From an uncultured Oscillospiraceae bacterium (GTDB taxonomy: Bacteria > Bacillota > Clostridia > Oscillospirales > Acutalibacteraceae): 17,827 nt of DNA. Shown in pieces: positions 7,889-15,108 of this stretch; position 1 is the first letter of the stretch, and every line of letters starts with the position of its first letter. Under the pieces are notes generated by a model. That model ran no database searches. It was given only the letters and a program-made list of their open reading frames with translations, and had not been told where the DNA came from. A program made the translations under genes and the position numbers. Where the stretch lies: contig URPG01000009.1 of the NCBI GenBank assembly GCA_900549675.1, positions 1 through 17,827 on the forward strand, given 5' to 3'.

Positions 7889-7907
7889 TGCCCCTTTCTT
7901 TCAATAT

Positions 7908-9053
7908 TTAAGATTGACCTGCGGCGGTCTTAAAGGCAGTCCAAACCTTTTCATGCGCTTCGGTAGCCTCGGGAGAAATTAACTCAATCATTTCCATATC
8001 TTCAGAGGAGATTTCTTTCGGCAGGGTTAAAAATTCACGATATTCTTCTGAAATCAGCTCGTCGGCATCTTTATTGGTAGAATAGTAACCAAGATATTCA
8101 TAGTATTTAGCGGCGATTTCAGGCGTTAATAGATAATCGATAAATTCGTGAGCGGCATTGGGGTTAGGAGCATCACTGGGAATAAATTGTGCCATAATAC
8201 CTAGACCGATGCCTTCTTTGGGGAAAACAACTTTTAGACCGGGGTTTGTCATTTTTGCTTTTGTGACCTGTGCTGTATACATGACCCCCGCGCTGACTTC
8301 ACCGGAAAGCAAAGCGTTTTGCAAGTCATCGTCTTTAATTAAGCGGACATTGGGAGCCAGTTCATTTAATTTTTCGCCGGCCTTTTCAATGACGGCAATA
8401 TCTTCCGTGTTATAGCTTTCTCCCAAAATTTTAAGAGCCATGCCGTTCATAACGCGATAATTGGCAGTAAGAGCCAAATTGTTTTCAAAAGAGGAGTCCC
8501 ATAAATCTTCATAACCCGTAATTTCTTTTTCTACCATATCAGGATTATAGACAATGGTCTGAACACCGGCAGCGAGCGGTACGGTAAATTCATCATTTGG
8601 GTCAAAAAATTGTTTTTGATATTCGGGGTTAATGCTGTCATAATGGCTTAATTTTGCTTTATCAATGGGGGCCACTAATTTTTCGTCGATAGCCAATTCT
8701 ATGATATAATCATCCGCAATGACAAGATCATAGGTACCGCCTTTTTCCGTTTGCAGTTTGGCAAGCATGGTTTCATCACTGTCAAAAGTGGCATAAGTGA
8801 CGCTGATTCCTGTTTTCTCTTTAAAATCATCAAGAAGTTCTTGTGAAAACATACCGGCCCAGGTATAGAGCGTAAGCGTTTGGTTGCTGCTCGCCGTTTC
8901 TTTTTCGCTGCTGTTATCGACGGATGTGTCGTCGGCAACGGAAGCGGAAGAATTTCCGGAACTGCTGTCATCTTCTGATTTTTTGTTGCCGCAGGCTGCT
9001 AAGGCAGTCATCATGAGAAGAACAGAAAGAGCAAGTGAAATTATCTTTTTCAT
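7908..9053 (-). CDS. potD: spermidine/putrescine ABC transporter substrate-binding lipoprotein (PotD)
   Basis: An extracytoplasmic binding protein, lipid-anchored to the membrane, that hands polyamines to a PotBC permease. The 381-residue precursor begins with a lipoprotein signal: basic KK, a hydrophobic core, and lipobox LAAC with lipidation at C21. A serine/aspartate/asparagine-rich linker covers about 22-58 and leads into the mature fold, which starts with the typical LTLYTWAGMFSQELL pattern (60-74). Start ATG 9053 has a strong GGAGGT (minus strand, 9069-9064). It follows potC by 41 bases. Polyamine specificity is from family resemblance; related PotD proteins can bind other cationic or small organic solutes. 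potA and potB are absent upstream. Confidence 0.88.
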   Translation of the reverse strand: MKKIISLALSVLLMMTALAACGNKKSEDDSSSGNSSASVADDTSVDNSSEKETASSNQTLTLYTWAGMFSQELLDDFKEKTGISVTYATFDSDETMLAKLQTEKGGTYDLVIADDYIIELAIDEKLVAPIDKAKLSHYDSINPEYQKQFFDPNDEFTVPLAAGVQTIVYNPDMVEKEITGYEDLWDSSFENNLALTANYRVMNGMALKILGESYNTEDIAVIEKAGEKLNELAPNVRLIKDDDLQNALLSGEVSAGVMYTAQVTKAKMTNPGLKVVFPKEGIGLGIMAQFIPSDAPNPNAAHEFIDYLLTPEIAAKYYEYLGYYSTNKDADELISEEYREFLTLPKEISSEDMEMIELISPEATEAHEKVWTAFKTAAGQS

Positions 9054-9094
9054 ATGTATATTACCTCCGTATAAATCATAGGTGGAAAAGCGAA

Positions 9095-9886
9095 TTAAGA
9101 CGAGATGGTTTTATCCTTAGGCGTGCGGCCAATCCAAAGGGAAAGCAGGCAAAGTACAATGGACACCAAGAACGTAACCGTACAAAGCGCATTGATTTCA
9201 GGTGTGATACCGGTTTTAATTTGTGTATAGATTAAAAGCGGCAAAGTATTGGTTTTAGCACCCGTAACAAACACACTGATTATAACATCATCAAGGCTCA
9301 TTGTAAAGGAAAGCAGCATGCCTGAGGCAATGGCAGGGGCAATTAAAGGCAGGATAATATCAAAAAAAACACGTGCCGAATTGGCGCCTAAATCAAAGGC
9401 CGCCTCTGACAGGCTGGGGTCCATACCGATAAGCCTGGCTTTGACAAGCATAAAGACATAAGGGATGCAGAAAGCAGTATGAGCAATGATAAGAGTCGTC
9501 ATGCCAAAGGGAAGACCGATTAAAGCAAAAAAAGTCATAAAAATCACGCCCAAAATAATTTCCGGAATCATAATCGGCAGGGTGGAGATATATTCAATTG
9601 CAGAGCTGGATTTCAGTTTAACCTTAGTCATGCCAAAAGCCCCCAGCGTGCCAATAACAGCGGCGGCAATACTGCTGGAAAAAGCAAGTATCAGGCTGTT
9701 TCGCAGGGCCGTAAATAAGGCAGTGTCTTTCAACAGCAGACGATACCATTTTAGAGAGAATCCGCCCCATATGGCACTAATCTGACTCTCATTAAAGGAA
9801 TAAATAATGACCACAATGATAGGTACGTACATCAAACCTAAAATGAATCCTAAAAAGACTTTGGGAAATTTGCCTACTTTTTTCAT
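9095..9886 (-). CDS. potC: spermidine/putrescine ABC transporter permease (PotC)
   Basis: A 263-residue inner-membrane permease of the type I ABC import family with about six hydrophobic segments: about 10-30, 62-88, 98-126, 129-150, 175-197 and 234-252. The cytoplasmic EAA coupling loop, which docks onto the ATPase, reads EAAFDLGANSARVFF (161-175) followed by ILPLIAPAIASG. The N-terminal segment ending YSFNES is typical of PotC. Start ATG 9886 has GAAAGG seven bases upstream. It lies 58 bases after the fusion gene and 41 before potD. PotC normally works with PotB and the ATPase PotA, usually encoded just upstream; here that place holds the unrelated fusion gene. The gene itself looks intact. 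Confidence 0.88.
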   Translation of the reverse strand: MKKVGKFPKVFLGFILGLMYVPIIVVIIYSFNESQISAIWGGFSLKWYRLLLKDTALFTALRNSLILAFSSSIAAAVIGTLGAFGMTKVKLKSSSAIEYISTLPIMIPEIILGVIFMTFFALIGLPFGMTTLIIAHTAFCIPYVFMLVKARLIGMDPSLSEAAFDLGANSARVFFDIILPLIAPAIASGMLLSFTMSLDDVIISVFVTGAKTNTLPLLIYTQIKTGITPEINALCTVTFLVSIVLCLLSLWIGRTPKDKTISS

Positions 9887-9944
9887 GCTTCGCCTTTCTG
9901 AAATAAAAATTTCAAGTAAAAAGAAATAGAGGTGCTTAAAAACA

Positions 9945-11627
9945 TCAAGAAGTTAAACACATGACCGCCGCATTGCTGCCGCGTTGCCCTCTGGTTTTAC
10001 GGTGAGAAAAGATTAAATCACTTTCCTGCATGGTGCAGATGTTGGCAGTGATAATATTTTCGGGCAGCATTCCGCCAGAAATCATAAAACGGCGGTTGCA
10101 TTCCCATAAATTGACTATAAACTTTCCGTTTTTCAAGTCTTTCACAAAATGCTGAGAGTCGGGAAGTTCCCGAAAAACCTGTGCGACGGGTTCGTCAACT
10201 TCAAAGCTTTCGGGTCCGATGGAGGGGCCGATTGCGGCCTTTAATAACACGGGATTTGTACCGAACTCTTTTGTCATTTTATGAATCATTTCGCGGGCCA
10301 TACCGGCAGCAGTTCCTTTCCAACCGGCATGCGCCAAACCAATTGCGTGATTTTCACTGTCGTAAAAATACAGCGGCACACAGTCGGCACAGTATACCAG
10401 TAAGGCTACATTAATTTCGTTGGTGCAAAGGCCGTCAATACTTTCTTTGTCTTTGGGTTTCCAAATGCCAATTCCATGATGTTCTTTAGTGACACGGCGA
10501 ATCTCGGTATGGTGGTCCTGTGCACCTGCCACGAAAAAATCTGGATTAAGGTGTAAAGCCTCGGCAAATAAGCGGTAATTCTGTTTTACATTGTGGTCGG
10601 AATCTCCCCGCCCGAATCCCAAATTCATTGCGGAGAATTCATCTTTACTGACACCGCCGATTCTGGTGGAGAAGCCATGAAGGAGATGTGGCATTTCCAG
10701 AGCCGGAAAGTGCAAAATTCCTACCCCGTTGTCGGCGATGTGCAGGTGCATATTGCCGATATCGGCTGGAATAGGTTCTCTTGGAGATTCAATGATAGGC
10801 AACGGAAAAGCTTTTTTATTCACACTGATACCCTCATATTTCTGTTTTAAAATCAATCGTCCGGCGAAAGTATAATGGCAGCTTGAACAGAGAAACTCTG
10901 CACGAAAGCTTTTATTTTTCAAAATCCAGTCAGAGGTTTTGCGGCAGCAAGAGCCGCATTTAGGGCAAGAAAAATGCAGTAGTTTTTCATCAATTGAAGG
11001 GTTGTTCAAATCACAGATATATGAGGTTTTAAAGGTCATACGTTTGTAAAATTCTTCATCACAGGGGATAATACTGCTGAAAAATTCTTTGGGCTGATAG
11101 AGCACCTTTAAAATCTCAAGGGCCAATAAGCTGTCGCCTAAAGCGTGGTGCAATTCAAGCTTATTGGTATCCAGCCCAATCAGCTCGGCGGCCCGGCTTA
11201 AACCAATTTGCTGATTGGTAGAAAGCCCTAGTTTTTGTTCCGTGAACAGTTGTAAGTCGATATATCGTTTGAGAAAGGGAACATTTTGAATCCCGTTAAA
11301 ATACTGACAGTTTTCGATAAGGGCCAATACGTCTGAAGGCCCCCATGTAAGAATAACGGAGTTTTTAGCCCATTTGCGAAAGCGGCTGACAGCTTTCATA
11401 AACGGGATTCCCTCCGTTAAAGTTTCATCGGTAATGCTGGTTAAATCAGAAATAACACTGCTGAGTTTCTTGGCAATTTGCGGTTTGATAAAGCAAGAAA
11501 AGGTATCCAGTACAGTAAGATTTTCATCACATTTTACAGCGCCGAACTCTATGATTTCATTAATATATCCTTTTTTACGCCTGCTGTACGAACCGTTCCA
11601 TTCTAAATCCAGTACAATTATATTCAT
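9945..11627 (-). CDS. fusion: DEDDh 3'-5' exonuclease + zinc ribbon + PgeF/YfiH (laccase-domain) protein
   Basis: One uninterrupted 560-residue frame joins two normally separate proteins. Residues 1-185 are a DEDDh exonuclease of the kind common in Clostridia: DLEW (D7, E9) and a C-terminal HHALGD (H161, D165) metal/catalytic site. A zinc-ribbon-like segment follows, with CPKCGSCC (221-228) and CSSC (247-250). Residues about 300-560 are a complete PgeF/YfiH (DUF152) domain: HGFSTRIGG (317-325), and Zn/catalytic residues H372, C416 (in CADC) and H433 (in LAHAGWKG). YfiH-family enzymes edit peptidoglycan precursors or act on purine nucleosides. The frame is open to 11675, but ATG 11627 overlaps the HAD stop as ATGA and has GAGGG upstream, so I use it. 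The pairing of activities is an inference from one polypeptide. Confidence 0.88.
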   Translation of the reverse strand: MNIIVLDLEWNGSYSRRKKGYINEIIEFGAVKCDENLTVLDTFSCFIKPQIAKKLSSVISDLTSITDETLTEGIPFMKAVSRFRKWAKNSVILTWGPSDVLALIENCQYFNGIQNVPFLKRYIDLQLFTEQKLGLSTNQQIGLSRAAELIGLDTNKLELHHALGDSLLALEILKVLYQPKEFFSSIIPCDEEFYKRMTFKTSYICDLNNPSIDEKLLHFSCPKCGSCCRKTSDWILKNKSFRAEFLCSSCHYTFAGRLILKQKYEGISVNKKAFPLPIIESPREPIPADIGNMHLHIADNGVGILHFPALEMPHLLHGFSTRIGGVSKDEFSAMNLGFGRGDSDHNVKQNYRLFAEALHLNPDFFVAGAQDHHTEIRRVTKEHHGIGIWKPKDKESIDGLCTNEINVALLVYCADCVPLYFYDSENHAIGLAHAGWKGTAAGMAREMIHKMTKEFGTNPVLLKAAIGPSIGPESFEVDEPVAQVFRELPDSQHFVKDLKNGKFIVNLWECNRRFMISGGMLPENIITANICTMQESDLIFSHRKTRGQRGSNAAVMCLTS

Positions 11628-12310
11628 AGAACCCTCATCGAAGTAGAATTTTTGTCTTGCTGTATAAGGGAGCATAGGTCAAGTGGTGTTTCTGCCAAAT
11701 AAACAGCGCCGTTTTGGGTTAGTTCCTCACGGTCACGAAATCCCCATAATACGCCGGCACTGTCAACCTGTGCGTTTTTAGCTGTCTGCATATCGACATC
11801 GCTGTCACCACAGTATAGGACATCTTCTTTTTTTACCTTTAAGTGCTCTATAATAGAAAGCAAAGCGGTAGGGTCCGGTTTCACGGGAATAGAGTCTTTT
11901 TGTCCTTGTACAAAATCAAAGGTATGCGGAAAATACTTTTCCGCAATAAATTTTGTCATATTATCCGGTTTATTGGAAAGAACCGCTAATAACACGCCTT
12001 TTTTCTTCATTGTCTGCAAGGCTTCAGCCATGCCTTCATAGGCAGAAACCAAATAAAAAGGGTCTGCTTCATAAATTTCGGTATAGATATCATATAATTT
12101 CTTTTGGTTTTCAGGAGTGTTTTCTGCACCCGCTTGCGCTAAAACACGTTCTATCAGCTTGTAAACACCATTGCCAACCATTTTTTTATAGAGAGAAGGC
12201 TTAATTTCGGGATACCCTAAACGCAAAAGTGCTTGATTGCCGCAATGAGCTAAAGAATGAAGTGTGTTAATAATAGTGCCGTCCATATCTAAAATGCAAG
12301 CTTTATACAT
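11624..12310 (-). CDS. HAD-superfamily hydrolase, phosphoglycolate-phosphatase-like
   Basis: A cytoplasmic HAD phosphatase of 228 residues with a helical cap (subclass I, Gph/PGMB-like). Motif I is DMDGT (D8 nucleophile, D10 acid), motif II S112 in LSNKP, motif III K144 in KPDP, and motif IV GDSDVD (168-173). The substrate is not readable: phosphoglycolate, a nucleoside monophosphate or a sugar phosphate are all possible for this group. Start ATG 12310 has AAAGG upstream. It is the first gene of the minus-strand train, and its stop overlaps the next start as ATGA, indicating translational coupling with the exonuclease-PgeF fusion. A promoter and two dyads lie directly upstream. Confidence 0.88.
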   Translation of the reverse strand: MYKACILDMDGTIINTLHSLAHCGNQALLRLGYPEIKPSLYKKMVGNGVYKLIERVLAQAGAENTPENQKKLYDIYTEIYEADPFYLVSAYEGMAEALQTMKKKGVLLAVLSNKPDNMTKFIAEKYFPHTFDFVQGQKDSIPVKPDPTALLSIIEHLKVKKEDVLYCGDSDVDMQTAKNAQVDSAGVLWGFRDREELTQNGAVYLAETPLDLCSLIQQDKNSTSMRVL

Positions 12311-12324
12311 AGAAATAACCTTTC

Positions 12325-12344
12325 TTAAATTCGATTGAATTTAA
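12325..12344. promoter_or_regulatory. perfect palindrome at the start site of the HAD-led train
   Basis: Arms TTAAATTC and GAATTTAA flank GATT, a 20-base dyad just downstream of the putative -10 on the minus strand, so covering the likely +1. The position suits a repressor operator. The regulator is unknown. Confidence 0.5.
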
Positions 12345-12373
12345 TCATATTGTTCTATAAATTGGAGGGTAAA
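12344..12373 (-). promoter_or_regulatory. putative sigma-A promoter of the minus-strand gene train
   Basis: On the minus strand, -35 TTTACC (plus 12373-12368), 18 bases, then -10 TATGAT (plus 12349-12344). The leader to the HAD ATG is about 30 bases. The -35 lies in one arm of the 12368-12402 dyad. Confidence 0.5.
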
Positions 12374-12402
12374 CTTTAAAATATATCTTTTAATAGTTTA
12401 CC
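12368..12402. promoter_or_regulatory. 14-bp imperfect inverted repeat over the -35 region
   Basis: GGTAAACT (12368-12375) mirrors AGTTTACC (12395-12402). A second pairing, TTAAAA/TTTTAA, lies inside, offset by one bulged T around loop TATATC. It overlaps the -35 of the HAD promoter and so looks like an operator, although it could also fold as RNA. Confidence 0.45.
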
Positions 12403-12568
12403 ATAAGGCGGTTGGCCTTGCAAGCAAGTCAATTTAAATTTTGAGAGAAAATGAAAAGGTTCCTTCAAAAAAAATTTAAAGAGATAAAGGACGGGTATAA
12501 ATCTTGATCATACGGAAGATAGATTGATAATTTGAGGATTTAAAAATTAACACCAATGAAATTAGTTT

Positions 12569-12597
12569 TTGACAGAGAGCGAAATAATCGTTACAAT
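12569..12597 (+). promoter_or_regulatory. sigma-A promoter of the malic enzyme gene
   Basis: A consensus -35 TTGACA (12569-12574), an exact 17-base spacer and -10 TACAAT (12592-12597). Transcription would begin near 12604, giving a short 24-base leader that contains the Shine-Dalgarno GAGGGAG (12613-12619). This rules out the earlier in-frame ATG at 12556. Confidence 0.8.
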
Positions 12598-12627
12598 AAG
12601 AGTAATAAAAAAGAGGGAGTGCAAAGC

Positions 12628-13799
12628 ATGAATTATTCTGAAGAGGCGATTCAAAAACATAAGGAATGGAAGGGCAAAATACGAGTAAATACCCCTTGCC
12701 CGATGGAAACCCGAGAGGACCTTTCTGTTGCCTATACCCCCGGCGTAGCCGCACCTTGCTTGGAAATCTCTAAAAATGCAGAGGATTCTTATCTTTACAC
12801 CAGAAGAGGGAATTTAGTGGCTGTGGTGACAGACGGTACGGCTGTGTTGGGTCTTGGTGACATTGGCCCCGAGGCAGGTATGCCTGTAATGGAGGGTAAA
12901 TGTGCTTTATTTCAAGCCTTTGCAGGAGTTGATGCTTTCCCGCTTTGTATCCGCAGTAAGGATACCGATGAAATTGTGAGGACGATTGAGCTTTTGGCAG
13001 GCTCCTTTGGCGGCATTAATTTAGAAGATATTGCGGCCCCACGTTGTTTTGAAATTGAAGCCAGATTAAAAGAAAATTAGACATTCCTGTTTTTCATGAC
13101 GACCAGCATGGAACAGCTGTGGTGACATTAGCTGCCATTTTAAATTCTTTAAAACTGGTAAACAAGAAGATAGAAGAAGTTACCGTTGTGGTCAACGGAG
13201 CAGGGTCGGCCGGCATTGCCTGTACCAAACTGATGATGCAGGCGGGGTTAAAAAATGTCATTCTCTGTGACAAAAATGGCGCTATTTACAGAGGAATGAA
13301 AAACCTAACCTCCGCACAAGAAGAAATGGCATCCAAAACCAATCCTGCCAACAAAAAGGGGACACTAGCCGAGGTTATTGCAAGAGCGGATGTCTTTTTA
13401 GGCGTATCAGCGCCCGGTTGCCTGACAACAGAAATAGTGAAATCCATGGCGAAAGACGCCATTATCTTTGCCTGTGCCAATCCGACACCTGAGATTTTTC
13501 CGGAAGACGCCATTGCCGGCGGTGCAAGAGTAATTGGAACAGGACGTTCGGATTACCCTAACCAGATTAACAATGTGTTGGCTTTCCCCGGTATTTTCAG
13601 AGGTGCCTTGGACGTTCGTGCCAAAGAAATTAACGAAGAAATGAAGTTGGCCGCCGCTGTTGCCATTACAGAAATTGTCAGTGAAGAAGAATTGTGTGCC
13701 GAATATATCATTCCCTCGGCGCTGGATAAAAGGGTTGCTCCTGCTGTGGCAAAGGCAGTAGCCGATGCTGCTGTGAAAACAGGAGTCAACCGCATTTAA
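12628..13799 (+). pseudogene. NAD(P)-dependent malic enzyme, interrupted by a -1 frameshift
   Basis: Malic enzyme decarboxylates malate to pyruvate while reducing NAD(P)+. The N-terminal part (12628-13080, 150 residues) has VAYTPGVAAPC, the catalytic lysine region VMEGKCALFQAF and EDIAAPRCFEIE (metal-binding E/D). It then stops at TAG 13078-13080. The rest continues in another frame from the same point: LDIPVFHDDQHGTA is encoded from 13077, and the NAD-binding GAGSAG follows near 13196. Restoring one A in the A4 run 13073-13076 would give a continuous protein of about 390 residues, the normal short bacterial length. Both halves are otherwise intact and a strong promoter is present, so this is a very recent mutation, an assembly error in a homopolymer, or slippage at the A-rich run. 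Start ATG 12628 has GAGGGAG. Confidence 0.85.
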
Positions 13800-13828
13800 C
13801 AAAAAAGATTAAAAGGATAAAATTTGAA

Positions 13829-13925
13829 AAAACACGACCTTCTCAGCGCGGAAATGCTAATGGTTAGACAGGCGTTGATGCCGTTTAACGTTTAGAAGCA
13901 TTCGATAGAGAAGCGGTCGTGTTTT
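13829..13925 (+). ncRNA. nested structured-RNA-like element / complex terminator
   Basis: Three stacked pairings occur in about 97 bases. The outer AAAACACGACC (13829-13839) pairs with GGTCGTGTTTT (13915-13925), extended by TTCTC/GAGAA. The middle AATGCT (13853-13858) pairs with AGCATT (13897-13902). The inner GTTAGACAGGC (13863-13873) pairs with GCCGTTTAAC (13880-13889) with one bulged A and one G-U. Asymmetric internal loops separate the stems. An A run precedes the element and a T-rich stretch follows it, so it can act as a terminator for the malic enzyme and for the converging gene. It is far larger than the other terminators here. I do not recognise it as a known RNA family. Confidence 0.5.
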
Positions 13926-14008
13926 ATTTTAGAGTAAGAATAGCAAAATAGGCTGAAATAAAAGCATACAATAAATTTAAGGATAGGAGTATAGAAAAGG
14001 GGACTCAA

Positions 14009-14686
14009 TCAAAACCATTGATAATGAACTCCTAAATAGGCAATGATGAAAATTAAAAGAAGGAAAAGAGAGATGAAAAAGATATGGTTATCCAGCCAAC
14101 GCTTACTGTTCTTTAAAAATTGAGAAAAAGAGAACCCTTTTTCTGTTATGGCAAGAGTGATAGCGTCAAATAAGGCTTGCTTATCTTTGTCGGGGAGCTT
14201 GATTTGGGCGATAGCCTTTTTATTTTCGGCTGTATAAACGGGCAGTTGTTTTAAACGGGATAGTCTGCTTTCTGTTTTAGAAATGGAACAATGCAGGATT
14301 TCCGCTATATTTTCATCGGAATATCCTAGACTGTGCAGCACAAGGGTGCTTTTCAGAGAGGGGGATAAGCGAATTACTTCTAATAAATGCTGTGTTTCAA
14401 AAGGATAGGTCAGACTTTCAAATTTCTCTTTTTTTATTTTTTTACGTAACTTTTCTTGATAATAATGTTGACAAAATTGTTCTCCCAGTTGTAACGCTGC
14501 CCAAGAATTTTCTTTTGCGGAGTTTAATTTGCGGGAAGAAGCGGTTAAGGAGAGAAATATTTTATTCAAGAGTATCGTAGCAGCCTTGATGCTGCCGGTG
14601 TGGACAAATGTCAGAGCAAAAAGCGCATCAAAGTTTTTTTGGTATAACGGATAAAATTCATCAATATCAAGTGGATTGTTCTTCAT
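14009..14686 (-). CDS. sigma-70-like protein with C-terminal membrane anchor
   Basis: I do not recognise a named family with certainty. The 225-residue protein has an ECF-sigma-like plan. Residues 10-50 resemble region 2 helices, with a F-x-L-F-x-L-T-x-x-x-T-G-S pattern. Residues about 107-148 form a region-4 helix-turn-helix, LGYSDENIAEILHCSISKTESRLSRLK, whose first half is LGYSDENIAEILHC. A charged linker (150-200) leads to one strongly hydrophobic segment, about 201-220, and a short tail. The result would be a membrane-tethered DNA-binding or sigma-like regulator. Start ATG 14686 has AGAGG six bases upstream; the frame also opens at 14713. No anti-sigma gene is adjacent. It converges on the malic enzyme across the structured element and diverges from the riboswitch operon. 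Confidence 0.6.
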   Translation of the reverse strand: MKNNPLDIDEFYPLYQKNFDALFALTFVHTGSIKAATILLNKIFLSLTASSRKLNSAKENSWAALQLGEQFCQHYYQEKLRKKIKKEKFESLTYPFETQHLLEVIRLSPSLKSTLVLHSLGYSDENIAEILHCSISKTESRLSRLKQLPVYTAENKKAIAQIKLPDKDKQALFDAITLAITEKGFSFSQFLKNSKRWLDNHIFFISLFLLLIFIIAYLGVHYQWF

Positions 14687-14794
14687 ACAAAACCTCTGTT
14701 TTTTTAAAATCATTGAGCAGAAAATAAGGGCAGATAGTCCGCAGACAGGTGGTGGCAGACGGTAAAATCAATGAAAAAAAGACCGGAAAAAAGT

Positions 14795-14823
14795 TTGACT
14801 TTATTTTCTTGGCATGATATCAT
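14795..14823 (+). promoter_or_regulatory. sigma-A promoter of the glycine riboswitch-AGCS transcript
   Basis: -35 TTGACT (14795-14800), a 17-base spacer, and -10 TATCAT (14818-14823). The start would be near 14830, just before the first aptamer. Confidence 0.7.
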
Positions 14824-14850
14824 AATAGCAGTATTCTTACATATTGACAA

Positions 14851-15025
14851 GTGAAGTTCGTAGGAAAACGGCCGCGGCCTACCGAAGGAGTAACACTCTC
14901 AGGTGTCTGATTCAGACGAGGACTATGAATGGATGTAACTCTGGAGAATCCCAATCTCGGGTGCCGAAGGTGTAACACACGTTATGTTCGTGTGAATCTC
15001 TCAGGCAAAAGGACAGAGAAACGAT
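14851..15025 (+). promoter_or_regulatory. tandem glycine riboswitch (gcvT element)
   Basis: Two glycine aptamers lie in a row. The first shows ACCGAAGGAGTAA (14881-14893), ACTCTCAGGT (14895-14904) and the closing AACTCTGGAGA (14937-14947). The second shows GCCGAAGGTGTAA (14963-14975), an apical CACAC/GTGTG hairpin, and TCTCTCAGGCAAAAGGACAGAG (14997-15018; conserved core CTCTCAGGCAAAAGGAC). These strings match the gcvT-type consensus and the order seen in Bacillus subtilis. The linker between them is short, as expected for the cooperative tandem form. It precedes an alanine/glycine symporter gene, a known class of glycine-riboswitch target. Whether glycine turns expression on or off cannot be settled from the text. 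Confidence 0.92.
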
Positions 15026-15061
15026 ACCCCTTATAATAAAGGGGACGTTGGGCTTTTTTAT
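15020..15061 (+). terminator. riboswitch expression-platform terminator
   Basis: AACG...CCCCTT (15027-15032) pairs with AAGGGG (15039-15044)...CGTT and is followed by GGGC and a T run. It begins right at the end of the second aptamer, so aptamer closure and this hairpin can compete. Confidence 0.65.
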
Positions 15062-15073
15062 TTTAGAATCCAG

Positions 15074-15108
15074 AGTCAAACCATCATCTTTATGGTTTGA
15101 CTTTTTTA
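15074..15108 (+). terminator. second leader terminator before the symporter gene
   Basis: A perfect 11-base-pair stem, AGTCAAACCAT (15074-15084) with ATGGTTTGACT (15092-15102), has a 7-base loop and a T6 run. It lies between the riboswitch and the GTG start and does not overlap the aptamers. Confidence 0.8.

Noticed and set aside
11628..11675. Longer start of the exonuclease-PgeF fusion at 11675
   Set aside because: The ATGA overlap at 11627 with GAGGG upstream gives the typical exonuclease N-terminus MNIIVLDLEW; the extra 16 residues are HAD gene sequence in another frame.
12556..12627. Upstream start of the malic enzyme at ATG 12556
   Set aside because: It is upstream of a consensus promoter (-35 at 12569), so it would not be in the transcript.
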